Origin: Tersicoccus mangrovi
GTDB lineage: Bacteria; Actinomycetota; Actinomycetes; Actinomycetales; Micrococcaceae
Length of the DNA: 64,000 nucleotides
Direction: 5' to 3'
Assembly: GCF_036881825.1 (NCBI RefSeq)
Contig: NZ_JBAJMW010000002.1
Span: 1-64,000 of the forward strand
Positions 8,322 through 16,509 of the stretch are shown here, piece after piece (position 1 is the first letter of the stretch; every line of letters starts with the position of its first letter). The translations under genes and the position numbers were made by a program. Under the pieces are notes generated by a model, which saw nothing but the letters and a program-made list of their open reading frames with translations, was not told the origin of the DNA and searched no databases.

Positions 8322-8744
8322 ATGGCCTCATCCCCCACCCCGCCGACCCCACCGCCGGTCAGCGCCCTGGTCGGCGAGTTCCACGACGCCTTCGGCCTGC
8401 CGCGGCGCGCGACACCGAGCGCAGAGATTCCGGCCGACCTCGCCGCCCTGCGGATGGCGTTGCTGGACGAGGAGTGCGAGGAGCTCCGGGCCGCGGTGGC
8501 CGCGGGCGACGTCGTCGCGATCGCCGACGCCCTGGCGGACATCAGCTACGTCGTCCACGGCACCGCGCACACGTACGGCATCGATGTCGACGCCGTCCTG
8601 CGCGAGGTGCACCGGTCGAACATGAGCAAGCTCGACGCCGACGGAACGCCCCTGCTGCGGGAGGACGGCAAGGTGCTCAAGTCCGAGCGATACACCCGGC
8701 CCGACGTCGCCGGGGTGCTCGCGAACCAGCGTCCGCTGTTCTGA
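8322..8744 (+). CDS. MazG-like nucleotide pyrophosphohydrolase (all-alpha NTP-PPase)
   Basis: A 140-residue protein of the all-alpha NTP pyrophosphatase superfamily. EECEEL (about 48-53) followed about 20 residues later by DALADISY is the EExxE-ExxD type metal-binding signature of MazG, HisE and DR2231-like proteins. These hydrolyse nucleoside triphosphates or phosphoribosyl-ATP; here a house-cleaning role is likeliest because no his genes are nearby. The C-terminus (MSKLDADGTPLLREDGKVLKS) is typical of DR2231-like dUTPase-related proteins. It converges with the AHSA1 gene, seven bases away. Confidence 0.75.
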   Translation: MASSPTPPTPPPVSALVGEFHDAFGLPRRATPSAEIPADLAALRMALLDEECEELRAAVAAGDVVAIADALADISYVVHGTAHTYGIDVDAVLREVHRSNMSKLDADGTPLLREDGKVLKSERYTRPDVAGVLANQRPLF

Positions 8745-8751
8745 GCAGAGC

Positions 8752-9219
8752 TCACGCCCGGGCCGTTTTCTCCTCCTGCTCGTCCAGCAGGGTCGCGAGT
8801 CGGCGCAGCAGGTGGCCGCTCCATCCGCCGCCCATGATGCGGCGGGAGGTCTGCTGCCGCTCGTCGTCCGGGACGAAGCCGTCCTGCTCGACGACGAGCC
8901 GGGTACCCTCGCCCTCGGGCGTCAGCTCGAAGGTGACGACGCTGTCCAGGGAGGCGGGGTTGTGCGCGTCCTGCCAGGTGAGACGCAGGCGCTGCTGCGG
9001 CACGACCTCGAGCACCTCCGAGGCGACGACGCCGGAAAAGCCGACGATCTCCATCGGCTGACCCTGCATCGTGAACCGGTGCCCGACGACGAGCTCGAGG
9101 TCGTTCGGCATCAGCCAGACGGCCAGCTGGGACGGCGTCGTCAGGGCGGCCCACACCCGCTCGACGGGGTGCGGCAGGGTCTGCTCGACGTGGATGGTGG
9201 TCGAGTCGTCGGAGGTCAT
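8752..9219 (-). CDS. SRPBCC/AHSA1-domain protein
   Basis: A 155-residue START/Bet v1-like protein. HVEQTLPHPVERVWAALTTP at the start and TWQDAHNPASLDSVVTFEL in the middle are typical of AHSA1-type SRPBCC proteins, which bind hydrophobic ligands in a deep cavity. Its start lies seven bases after the stop of the tandem-CMD gene, and its GAGGAG ribosome binding site is inside the end of that gene, so it is the last gene of that operon and probably translated by coupling. A ligand-binding or accessory role in the catabolic pathway is inference. Confidence 0.75.
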   Translation of the reverse strand: MTSDDSTTIHVEQTLPHPVERVWAALTTPSQLAVWLMPNDLELVVGHRFTMQGQPMEIVGFSGVVASEVLEVVPQQRLRLTWQDAHNPASLDSVVTFELTPEGEGTRLVVEQDGFVPDDERQQTSRRIMGGGWSGHLLRRLATLLDEQEEKTARA

Positions 9220-9226
9220 GCGGGCG

Positions 9227-9997
9227 TCAATTCTCCTCGGGATCGTCGGGATCGCCGGCCTCTTCCATCAAGATCGGGGCGGCAGTGGTCACGGCGTGGA
9301 TGCCGATGACGCTGGCGACCTCCATCACCTCGAGGATCTCCTGCGCCGTCGCACCGTATCCGAGCGCGTTCTCGATGTGCAATCTGAGGCCCTTGACATA
9401 CAAGTGCGTAGCCGCGGTGTCGAAGGCGATATAGACGAACTCCCGAACCTTCGGGTCGAGAGTTCCGGTGCGCCAAGGGACGGATGAGAAATCCGTGTAG
9501 GCGGCGAAGATCTCCGGATCGAGTTCGAGCATCTCGTCCCAGAACGTGTGCCAGTAGCCGCGGGTTCGTGTGAACTCGGCCTTGATCCGTTCCTGGTCCG
9601 CGGACAGAGGCGTGGGACCGGTACGGAGCCCCTTCTCCTCGAGCACCTCGACCAGGATCGGCACGCCGATGTTCATGGCGTGGATGCCGAGGGTCGCCGT
9701 GCACTCGAGCACCTCCATGATCTCCTCCCTCGTCGCACCGAGGGCGAGGGCGGCCTTGATGTGCTGTCGGATACCCGGCTCGTACAGGTGGGTGGCCGCG
9801 GCGTCGACGGCGATGTAGAGGAACTCCTTCGTCTTCGCATCCAGGTGGTTCTTGCGCCATGGCACCGCGGAGAACTCCAGGTAGGCGCGGAGGAACTCCG
9901 GGTCGAGCCGGAGCATGGCCTCCCACGACTCCCCCCAGGTGCCGCGCACGGCAATGAACTCGTCCTTCAGGTGCTGCTGGTCGGCGGTCAGAGCCAC
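9227..9997 (-). CDS. tandem carboxymuconolactone decarboxylase-family protein
   Basis: A 256-residue protein made of two similar halves: residues about 5-125 and 130-250 each repeat the pattern VPWRxxxLDxKxxEFxYIAxDxAATHLY followed by a helix with GATxxEIxEVxExxxxxGIHA. Each half is one AhpD/CMD helical domain. The CxxC of AhpD peroxidases is absent, so a disulfide redox role is unlikely; gamma-carboxymuconolactone decarboxylase or an isomerase-like role is possible. Such double-CMD proteins sit in aromatic and ring-cleavage gene clusters. Fifty-two bases separate it from the GntR gene upstream. Confidence 0.72.
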   Translation of the reverse strand: MALTADQQHLKDEFIAVRGTWGESWEAMLRLDPEFLRAYLEFSAVPWRKNHLDAKTKEFLYIAVDAAATHLYEPGIRQHIKAALALGATREEIMEVLECTATLGIHAMNIGVPILVEVLEEKGLRTGPTPLSADQERIKAEFTRTRGYWHTFWDEMLELDPEIFAAYTDFSSVPWRTGTLDPKVREFVYIAFDTAATHLYVKGLRLHIENALGYGATAQEILEVMEVASVIGIHAVTTAAPILMEEAGDPDDPEEN

Positions 9998-10049
9998 GTC
10001 GTCTCCTCGTGCTGGGCTGTCGGCTGATGCGGGTGGTGGGCGGGCGGGT

Positions 10050-10748
10050 TCACGCGTCCTCCGCCGCGCGCAGGCTGTGCAGCGCGGTGACGGCGGCGTT
10101 GCGGACGTGCTCGGCGCACCGGCGGGCCGCCAGGTCCGCGTCGCGGTCGGCGATCGCGTCGAGCACGGCCCTCAGCTCGCGCACGGCCTCCGGTGCCCGT
10201 CCCGCCTCGGAGAGGGAGGTCGCGCGGAGCACCTGGACGCGCGCCTGGATGCCCTCGAGCAGCTGCTGGAGGGCGGCGCTGCGGGCCCCGGCGACGAGCA
10301 CCGTGTAGAACCGGTCCTTGGCCCGCAGAATCGTGCGGATGTCGTGGTTCTCGTCGGAGATCGCCGCGAGATCGTCGACTGTGGCGCGGAGCCGCTCGAC
10401 GTCGTTGTCGGTCGCCCGCTCGACGAATCGCTGGGTGACGAGCGACTCGAGCGAGGCCCGCACCTCGTACAGGTCGGCGGCGTCGGTGAGCGACGGTGCG
10501 CTCACCATGGCGCCGCGATGGGGCACGACGGTGACGAGGCCCTCGCTGGTCAGTTCCCGGAGCGCCTCCCGGATCGTGGTGCGCGAGACGCCCAGCCGCT
10601 CGATCAGCTCCCGCTCGACGAGGCGCTGGCCGGGTTTGAGGTCGAAGTCGAGGATGGCTCGCCGCAGCGCGGCGATTACCTGTTCCCGCAGTGGCGCGGA
10701 CACGCGTCCGAGCGGGCTGACCGTCCAGGAATCAGCGAGTGCCTTCAC
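10050..10748 (-). CDS. GntR-family regulator, FadR subfamily (FCD domain)
   Basis: A 232-residue transcription factor. The winged helix-turn-helix covers about residues 18-80 (RLVERELIERLGVSRTTIRE, then a wing ending VVPHRGAMV), followed by an FCD ligand-binding domain (DLYEVRASLESL, FYTVLVAGAR). FCD regulators usually sense small organic acids. GTG at 10748 overlaps the stop of the dehydrogenase gene upstream (GTGA), so it is made as part of the operon and probably controls it. I found no clear FadR box at the operon head. Confidence 0.85.
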   Translation of the reverse strand: MKALADSWTVSPLGRVSAPLREQVIAALRRAILDFDLKPGQRLVERELIERLGVSRTTIREALRELTSEGLVTVVPHRGAMVSAPSLTDAADLYEVRASLESLVTQRFVERATDNDVERLRATVDDLAAISDENHDIRTILRAKDRFYTVLVAGARSAALQQLLEGIQARVQVLRATSLSEAGRAPEAVRELRAVLDAIADRDADLAARRCAEHVRNAAVTALHSLRAAEDA

Positions 10749-11623
10749 CCTTCGGCCACCCACGCCGCGATCCGCGTGTGATCGGCACTCGGGTCGAGCG
10801 CCTGGGCGGCGCTGTCCCACCGCTCCACGGCGTGCTCTCCCAACACGCTCGGCGCCCCGACCTGCTCCGCGAGGCGGGTCGCGATCTGCATGTCCTTGAG
10901 CATCAGCCGCAGGCCGAAGCCCGAGTCGAAACTGCCCGGCAGGATGTAGCGCGGGTACTTCGTCTCCGTCGACCCGCTGCGCCCGCTGGAGCCGTTGAAC
11001 ACCTCGAGCATCACGGCGGGGTCGAGCCCGAAGCGCTCCCCGACCGTCATCGCCTCGGCGGTGATCCACAGGTGCGTGGCCGAGAGCAGGTTGTTCAGCG
11101 CCTTCACCGCGTGGCCGGCGCCGACCGGGCCGACCCGTACGACGCGGCCCAGCGCCTCGAGCACCGGCTCGACCGCGGCGAGGTCCGCCGGGTCCCCGCC
11201 GGCCATGATCGTCAACCGACCGGCCTCCGCACCGGCGACGCCGCCCGAGACCGGGGCGTCGACCAGGCGGACGCCCGCGGGCGCCAGCTCCTCGGCGAGC
11301 TCCCGGGTGCGCAGCGGCTCCGAGGAGCTCATGTCGACCAGGCGGCTCCGGTCGCTGAGGGCGCCGGCGAGCCCGTGGACGACGTCGGTGACGATCGTCG
11401 AGTTCGGCAGCATCAGGATGACGGTGTCGGCCGCCTCGGCGACCCGGTGGGCCGTCGGCACGACCCGGGCGCCTACCGCAACGGCGCGGTCGCGGGCGTC
11501 GGCCGAGACGTCGAACGCCACCACCGGGTGGCCGGCCCGCACCAGGTTCGCGACCATGGGCACCCCCATGTTGCCGAGGCCGATGAACCCGACCGGCCGC
11601 GCTCCCGCCGCCTCAGCCGGCAT
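10745..11623 (-). CDS. NAD(P)-dependent beta-hydroxyacid dehydrogenase (HIBADH family), first copy
   Basis: A 292-residue oxidoreductase. GFIGLGNMGVPM near the start is the Rossmann and family signature, SGGVAGAEAG (about 120-130) is the substrate-binding motif, and the conserved Lys is in GHAVKALNNLL. Members oxidise 3-hydroxyisobutyrate, tartronate semialdehyde or similar beta-hydroxy acids. ATG at 11623 has AGGAG seven bases upstream, and its start overlaps the PcaC-like gene by 11 bases. A second, divergent copy lies three genes upstream (12409-13326), which suggests two hydroxyacid oxidation steps in one pathway. Confidence 0.83.
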   Translation of the reverse strand: MPAEAAGARPVGFIGLGNMGVPMVANLVRAGHPVVAFDVSADARDRAVAVGARVVPTAHRVAEAADTVILMLPNSTIVTDVVHGLAGALSDRSRLVDMSSSEPLRTRELAEELAPAGVRLVDAPVSGGVAGAEAGRLTIMAGGDPADLAAVEPVLEALGRVVRVGPVGAGHAVKALNNLLSATHLWITAEAMTVGERFGLDPAVMLEVFNGSSGRSGSTETKYPRYILPGSFDSGFGLRLMLKDMQIATRLAEQVGAPSVLGEHAVERWDSAAQALDPSADHTRIAAWVAEG

Positions 11624-12014
11624 CGCGCTGCTCCTGGAGGATGCCGTCCGCGATCCGGAAGGACTCCAGGGCCGCCGGCACGCCGACATAGACGGCCGTC
11701 TGCAGCAGCACTTCCTGGATCTCGGCCTCCGTGGCCCCGTTGGTCAGCGCGCCGCGCACGTGCACGCCCAGCTCGTGCGACCTGTTCAACGCTGTCAGCA
11801 TCGCCAGGTTGATCAGGCTGCGGGTCTTGCGGGGCAGCCCGTCGCGGGTCCACACCGCTCCCCAGCAGTACTCGGTGACGAGTTCCTGGATGGGTCGCGC
11901 GAAATCACTCGTCGCCTGCATCGAAGCGTCGACGTGGGACGCCCCGAGCACCTCCCGGCGGACGGCGAGGCCCTCCTCGAAGGTCTGCTGATGCGTCTTC
12001 TGGTGATCGGTCAT
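11613..12014 (-). CDS. carboxymuconolactone decarboxylase-family protein (PcaC-like)
   Basis: A 133-residue single-domain CMD protein. The pattern RSLINLAMLTALNRSHELGVH followed by RGALTNGATEAEIQEVLLQ matches PcaC-type gamma-carboxymuconolactone decarboxylases closely, without the CxxC of AhpD. ATG at 12014 overlaps the cupin stop (ATGA) and has GAGGAG eight bases upstream. The neighbouring cupin is a common partner of this family. It may decarboxylate a lactone acid in this pathway, but protocatechuate genes are absent nearby, so a different substrate is likely. Confidence 0.8.
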   Translation of the reverse strand: MTDHQKTHQQTFEEGLAVRREVLGASHVDASMQATSDFARPIQELVTEYCWGAVWTRDGLPRKTRSLINLAMLTALNRSHELGVHVRGALTNGATEAEIQEVLLQTAVYVGVPAALESFRIADGILQEQRDAG

Positions 12015-12412
12015 GACGATGTCTCCTCTGCCTGGGCGGCCCCGGGGTAGTCGACGACCGGATCCAGCCAGTCGGTGACGCCGAGGGAAATGGCGGTGTG
12101 GGTCAGTGACGAGTCCGGTGCGGCGCCGTGCCAGTGCGTCTCCCCCGCCGGGATCCACACGGTGTCGCCCTGCCGCAGCACGAGCGGTTCCTCGCCACGG
12201 GTCTGGATCAGCCCTCGGCCGGCGATGACCTGCAGGATCTGCCCGCGCTCGTGGGAGTGCCAGTACGTCCGCGCGGCGGGGGCGAAGGTCACGGTGTTGA
12301 TCGTGACGCCGTCGGTCGCCGGCAGGGTCAGGTAGGCGAACGCGTCCCCGGTGAACCGGGAGCCGGGCTTGCCCGCCGTGCCGGCCTGCTCGGCCGGGCG
12401 GACGCGGATCAC
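12011..12412 (-). CDS. cupin-domain protein
   Basis: A 133-residue cupin. The metal-binding pattern is RTYWHSHERGQILQVIAG (HxH with a following Glu/Gln-type position) and ETHWHG in the second motif. This type, WHxHxxGQxLxV, is common beside CMD-family decarboxylases and in mandelonitrile-lyase-like cupins. The start is GTG at 12412, overlapping the upstream stop as GTGA. It probably binds a divalent metal and acts as an isomerase, lyase or dioxygenase accessory; the exact reaction is unknown. Confidence 0.75.
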   Translation of the reverse strand: MIRVRPAEQAGTAGKPGSRFTGDAFAYLTLPATDGVTINTVTFAPAARTYWHSHERGQILQVIAGRGLIQTRGEEPLVLRQGDTVWIPAGETHWHGAAPDSSLTHTAISLGVTDWLDPVVDYPGAAQAEETSS

Positions 12413-13326
12413 GCCGTCCCTCCGGCGGCCACGGCGTCGTCGTGGAGGCGGACGCCGCCGGAGACGTCGCCGATGGCGTCGACCACGGTGTTGCTGATGG
12501 CGTCGGCGTACCCGAGTGCGCGAGCGAGCCCGAAGCTCGCGACCGGGCCGGGGGCGTTCAGGCTGACCACTCCGAGACTGCCGAGCAGGTCGAGGTAGAG
12601 GGTGACGTCCTTGAGCATCAGGGTGTTGGTCAGCCCGCCCTCCAGGTAGTCACCGTGGATGATGCTGGGGAAGCGGTTCTGGGTCGCGAAATTCACGCCG
12701 GAGCTCGCATTGAGCACATCCAGGACCGTCTGCAGATCGAGATCGGCCTTCTTCGCCGCCACCATCACCTCCGCGGTCGCCGACAGGGCGATCGCGTTGA
12801 GGAAATTGTTGAGGAGCTTGGTGGTGTGTCCGGCGCCGCTGGGACCGACGTGGTGGATCTGCTGGGCGAGGTGGTCGAGCACCGGCCGCACCCGCTCCAG
12901 CGCGTCGTGCTCGCCGCCGACCATGAGGGTCAGCGCACCCTTCTCCGCGGCCGCGGCACCCCCTGAGATCCCGGCGTCGAGGTAGGCCCCGCCGTGTTCG
13001 GCGAGCTCGGCGTGGATGCGCCGGGTCGACGCGGGCGCGGCGGTACTCAGGTCGACGACCACCTGGCCCGGCCTCACGTGCCGCAGCACGCCGTCGTCCC
13101 CGTCGACGACCGCTTCCACCACCCGGCTGTCCGGGAGGGAGAGCAGCACGACGTCGACGTCGTCGACCAGCGCTCCTGTCGACGCCGCCGCGCGGGCGCC
13201 CGACGTGGTGATGCTCTCGTGCCGGGCGTCGTACCCGAGGACGTCGACCCCCGCCGTCACCAGGCACCGGGTCATGCGACCCCCCATGTTGCCGAGTCCG
13301 ATGAACCCGACCCGTGTCTCGCTCAT
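12409..13326 (-). CDS. NAD(P)-dependent beta-hydroxyacid dehydrogenase (HIBADH family), second copy
   Basis: A 305-residue paralogue of the 10745 gene. RVGFIGLGNMGGRM opens the Rossmann domain, SGGAAAAEKG is the substrate loop, and the catalytic Lys is in GHTTKLLNNFLNA. By eye the two copies share the motifs but little else, so they probably act on different hydroxy acids. ATG at 13326 overlaps the SDR stop as ATGA; AAGGA lies upstream. Confidence 0.83.
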   Translation of the reverse strand: MSETRVGFIGLGNMGGRMTRCLVTAGVDVLGYDARHESITTSGARAAASTGALVDDVDVVLLSLPDSRVVEAVVDGDDGVLRHVRPGQVVVDLSTAAPASTRRIHAELAEHGGAYLDAGISGGAAAAEKGALTLMVGGEHDALERVRPVLDHLAQQIHHVGPSGAGHTTKLLNNFLNAIALSATAEVMVAAKKADLDLQTVLDVLNASSGVNFATQNRFPSIIHGDYLEGGLTNTLMLKDVTLYLDLLGSLGVVSLNAPGPVASFGLARALGYADAISNTVVDAIGDVSGGVRLHDDAVAAGGTA

Positions 13327-14198
13327 GTCCTGTCCTTCCTGTCCGCAAGCCTGTCCGCCGCGACGTCGCGGCCGTAGAAATCACGGTCGTGGGCCTCGGC
13401 GTCCCAGGCGCCCGCGCCGCCCGAGGGCCGCACGGTGTTCACGACGGTCGCCCCGCCGTCGGCGGAGACGATCTGCCCGGTCACGTAGGCGGCGTCCTCG
13501 CTGAGCAGGAACGCCACCACGGCGGCGATCTCCTCCGCCGTGCCCGCGCGCCGCAGCGGGGTGGTGGAGGCCCGGACCTCCATGTCGGTCTTGCCGCCGG
13601 CGATCGTGGGAGCCGCGGCGAACAGGTCGGTGGGCACGATGCCCGGCGCCACCGCGTTCACGCGGATGCCGAGCGGACCGCCGTAGACGGACGCGCCGTG
13701 CACCAGCCCGTTCACCGCGTGCTTCGACGTCTGATAGGCGAGCAGGTCCGCGCTGCCGGTCAGCCCGGCGATGGACGCAGTGACGACGACGGCACCGCCG
13801 CTCGCCTGCGCCGCGTACCGGCCGAAGGCGGCCCGAAGCCCGAGGAACTGGCCGCGGACGTTGATCGCCAGTACCCGGTCGAACTCCTCGACCGTGAGGT
13901 CGGGCAGCGGGGTGAAGGTGCCGAACACGCCGGCGTTGAGGTGGTGCAGGTCGATGCGGCCGAACCGGTCCACCGCTGCCGCCGTGTAGCGGGCGACGTC
14001 GTCCTCGTCGGACACGTCCGCGCGCACGGCGATCGACGCGGTGGGCAGCCCGGCCGCGACGGCGGTGGCGGCGTCCTCGTCGATGTCGACGACGACGACG
14101 TGCGCCCCCTCCGCGGCGAGCCGTTCGGCGGACGCCCGGCCCAGGCCGCGACCGGCGCCGGTGACGACGGCGACCTGCCCGTCGAAGCGGCCGCTCAT
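13323..14198 (-). CDS. classical short-chain dehydrogenase/reductase
   Basis: A 291-residue SDR. TGAGRGLG (about 13-20) binds the cofactor, NAG is in LNAGVFGT, catalytic Ser is in VTASIAG and the YxxxK pair in AYQTSKHA. Asp after the second strand (VVDID) favours NAD(H). It probably interconverts an alcohol and a ketone, which would feed or follow the Baeyer-Villiger step two genes upstream. The C-terminal 40 residues (after GGATVVNT) extend beyond the usual FabG end. It overlaps the lactonase stop by four bases. Confidence 0.83.
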   Translation of the reverse strand: MSGRFDGQVAVVTGAGRGLGRASAERLAAEGAHVVVVDIDEDAATAVAAGLPTASIAVRADVSDEDDVARYTAAAVDRFGRIDLHHLNAGVFGTFTPLPDLTVEEFDRVLAINVRGQFLGLRAAFGRYAAQASGGAVVVTASIAGLTGSADLLAYQTSKHAVNGLVHGASVYGGPLGIRVNAVAPGIVPTDLFAAAPTIAGGKTDMEVRASTTPLRRAGTAEEIAAVVAFLLSEDAAYVTGQIVSADGGATVVNTVRPSGGAGAWDAEAHDRDFYGRDVAADRLADRKDRT

Positions 14199-15010
14199 GC
14201 GGTCACCGCCACGGGCTCGCCGATCGTCAGCACGTGCTCGGACACGGCGCGGCCGAGCGGGCGCAACCGGTCGAGGGTGCCGGGGTCGTGGCCGGGGACG
14301 ACGTGGTCGACCTCGCCGGCATCGAGCATCGCCCGGATGCGGTCGAAGCCGCTGTACATCTGCACCAGGTCGGCGACGGAACTGAAGGGCATGTCGTGAT
14401 CGAACTCCTCGTCGTAGTGGATGGCGTCGCTGGCCAGCAGCACGGTGCCGGCCCGGGTGGGGACCCGGACGATCGACTGGCCGGGGGTGTGGCCACCGAC
14501 CCGGAGGACGTCGACCCCCGGGGCCACCTCCACCCGGTCGGTGAAGGGGTGGACGCGGCCGGCGTCGCGCGCCGCGAACAGGGCGTCCAGCTCGTCGTCC
14601 TCGACCGAGTGGTGGAACTGGACCCGCTGCGCGTGCCGGCCGGCCCAGAAGTCCAGCTCGGCCTCGGCGATGACCACCGGGGACCGGTCGAACCGGGCCA
14701 GGTTGCCGATGTGGTCGTAGTGCGCGTGGGTGACGACGACCGTCGGGGCGTCCTCCGGGTGGACCCCGAGACCGGCCAGCAGGTCGACCGGGTGCTCGAT
14801 CATCGTGCGGCCCCGGTGCTGCCCGCCGGCGGCGGAGAACCCGGTGTCCACGACGATGGTCCGGCCCTCGCCTCGGACCACCCAGACGAAGTAGTCCATG
14901 GCGATCGGTGCGTCGTCCGCGTGGTACAGCGGGTAGTTGAGGTAGACCTCGCTGCGGCGGCCCACCCGGGTGCCGTACCGTGCGACGGTGACCTCGTACA
15001 CCGGGCTCAC
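14195..15010 (-). CDS. metallo-beta-lactamase-fold lactonase (AHL lactonase-like)
   Basis: A 271-residue zinc hydrolase. HAHYDH at 95-100 is the HxHxDH motif; further metal ligands are in GGHTPGQS, ASDAIHYD and VPGHDPG. The arrangement and length match N-acyl homoserine lactonase-like enzymes. Placed next to a Baeyer-Villiger monooxygenase, it is well placed to open the lactone that enzyme makes; quorum quenching is the alternative. GTG at 15010 overlaps the upstream stop (GTGA). The longer upstream frame belongs to shadow coding of the monooxygenase. Confidence 0.8.
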   Translation of the reverse strand: MSPVYEVTVARYGTRVGRRSEVYLNYPLYHADDAPIAMDYFVWVVRGEGRTIVVDTGFSAAGGQHRGRTMIEHPVDLLAGLGVHPEDAPTVVVTHAHYDHIGNLARFDRSPVVIAEAELDFWAGRHAQRVQFHHSVEDDELDALFAARDAGRVHPFTDRVEVAPGVDVLRVGGHTPGQSIVRVPTRAGTVLLASDAIHYDEEFDHDMPFSSVADLVQMYSGFDRIRAMLDAGEVDHVVPGHDPGTLDRLRPLGRAVSEHVLTIGEPVAVTA

Positions 15011-16509
15011 GGTCGGCTCCCCTCGGGGACGGCGACGGGCCGCGGCGCCGGCTTCCGGAAGCGGAGGCCGGCGGTGCCGAAGAGCCGCGTGACGACGAGG
15101 TACACCAGATGGGTCCGCGGCCACTGCGTCACGTTTGCGCCGCCGGCCACCGTGTAGTAGTTGTGGCACCCGGCGTTCATGGCCGAGGCGTGGGTCGCCA
15201 GCTGCTCGTCGATCCACCGGACCCAACGGGCCTCCGCCGCCGGGTCCGTGTCGATCACCCGGTCCCCGCTGCGCTCGGCCCGGCGGATGGCGCGCACCAC
15301 CACCTCGGCCTGCCGCTCGAGCTGGGCGATGATCGACGTCCCGCCGTTGGTGTTGGGCCCGTACAGGATGAAGAAGTTGGGGAACCCCGGCACGGTGATG
15401 CCCAAGTAGGCGCTGGCCCGCTCCTTCCACGTCTCGTGCAGGTCCCGCCCGGCCTCCCCCCGCACCTGCACGGAGGAGAGGAAGACCTGCGGCTGGAAGC
15501 CGGTGCTGAGGACGATCACGTCCACCTCGTGCTCGCGTCCGGTGGTGTCGACGAGGCCGCCCGAGGTGGCGCTGACCACCTCCTGCGGCACGAGGTGCAC
15601 GTTGTCCCGGTTGAAGGCCGGGTAGTAGGTGGACGCCACGATCGGGCGCTTGCACCCCCACGGGTAGTGCGGGGTCAGAGCGGCGGCGGTCGCGGGGTCG
15701 TGGACGCTCTCGTTGATGAACGCGACGCACTTCTGACGCATCTGCTGCTGCCGGGCGCTGGTCACGTCGTTCGCCTTGAACCGCCGGTTGGCGACGGAGA
15801 ACAGGTGCGCCCGGTGCACGCGCTGCGCGAACGGCACGGTCCGGTAGAACCAGCGCTCGGCCGGGGTGTACGGCCGCTCGGACTTCGGTTCCACCCAGCC
15901 GGGTTCGCGCTGGAAGACCAGCAGGTCCTTCACGATCGGCGCGACGGCGGGCACGACCTGCGCCGCCGTCGAACCCGTGCCCACGACGGCGACGCGCTTG
16001 CCGTGCAGGTCATGCTGGTGCTCCCAGCGCGACGTGTGGAAGACGGGGCCGTCGAACTGGTCCAGGCCCGGCCAGGAGGGGTACCGCGGCACGCTGAGCA
16101 GTCCCACGGCGGAGACGACGAAGTCGAACTCGTGCTGCTCCCCGGTCGCGGTCGTGAGGGTCCAGACCGACCGGGCGTCGTCCCACTCCACGCCCGCGAC
16201 GCGGGTGTTCAGCCGCAGGTGGGGCCGCAGCCCGAAGTGATCGACGATCTCCTCCGCGTAGGCCAGCAGCTCGGGCTGCGTGGCGTGGGTGCGCGGCCAG
16301 TCCTTCTTGTAGAAGGAGAACGAGTACGCGTGCGAGGGGATGTCCACCTCGCACCCCGGGTACCGGTTGTCGAACCATGTGCCGCCCGCGCCGGCGGACT
16401 GCTCGAAGATCGTGAAGTCGGCCGACGTGCGTCGCTGCAGCTTGACCGCGAGCGCCATCCCGCCGAAGCCGGCGCCGATGATGCCGACGCGCAGACGCCG
16501 GGGGCTCAC
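15007..16509 (-). CDS. Baeyer-Villiger-type flavin monooxygenase
   Basis: A 500-residue FAD/NADPH enzyme. GAGFGG at 12-17 binds FAD, GGTWFDNRYPGCEVDIPSHAYSF-type text follows (written here only in part), and FDGPVFHTSRW near 152-162 is the FxGxxxHxxxW Baeyer-Villiger fingerprint. A second Rossmann motif, VVGTGSTAAQ, binds NADPH. Such enzymes insert oxygen next to a ketone and give an ester or lactone. The length is close to cyclohexanone and phenylacetone monooxygenases. GTG at 16509 overlaps the upstream stop as GTGA. With the lactonase and SDR it forms the core of the proposed pathway. Confidence 0.85.
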   Translation of the reverse strand: MSPRRLRVGIIGAGFGGMALAVKLQRRTSADFTIFEQSAGAGGTWFDNRYPGCEVDIPSHAYSFSFYKKDWPRTHATQPELLAYAEEIVDHFGLRPHLRLNTRVAGVEWDDARSVWTLTTATGEQHEFDFVVSAVGLLSVPRYPSWPGLDQFDGPVFHTSRWEHQHDLHGKRVAVVGTGSTAAQVVPAVAPIVKDLLVFQREPGWVEPKSERPYTPAERWFYRTVPFAQRVHRAHLFSVANRRFKANDVTSARQQQMRQKCVAFINESVHDPATAAALTPHYPWGCKRPIVASTYYPAFNRDNVHLVPQEVVSATSGGLVDTTGREHEVDVIVLSTGFQPQVFLSSVQVRGEAGRDLHETWKERASAYLGITVPGFPNFFILYGPNTNGGTSIIAQLERQAEVVVRAIRRAERSGDRVIDTDPAAEARWVRWIDEQLATHASAMNAGCHNYYTVAGGANVTQWPRTHLVYLVVTRLFGTAGLRFRKPAPRPVAVPEGSRP

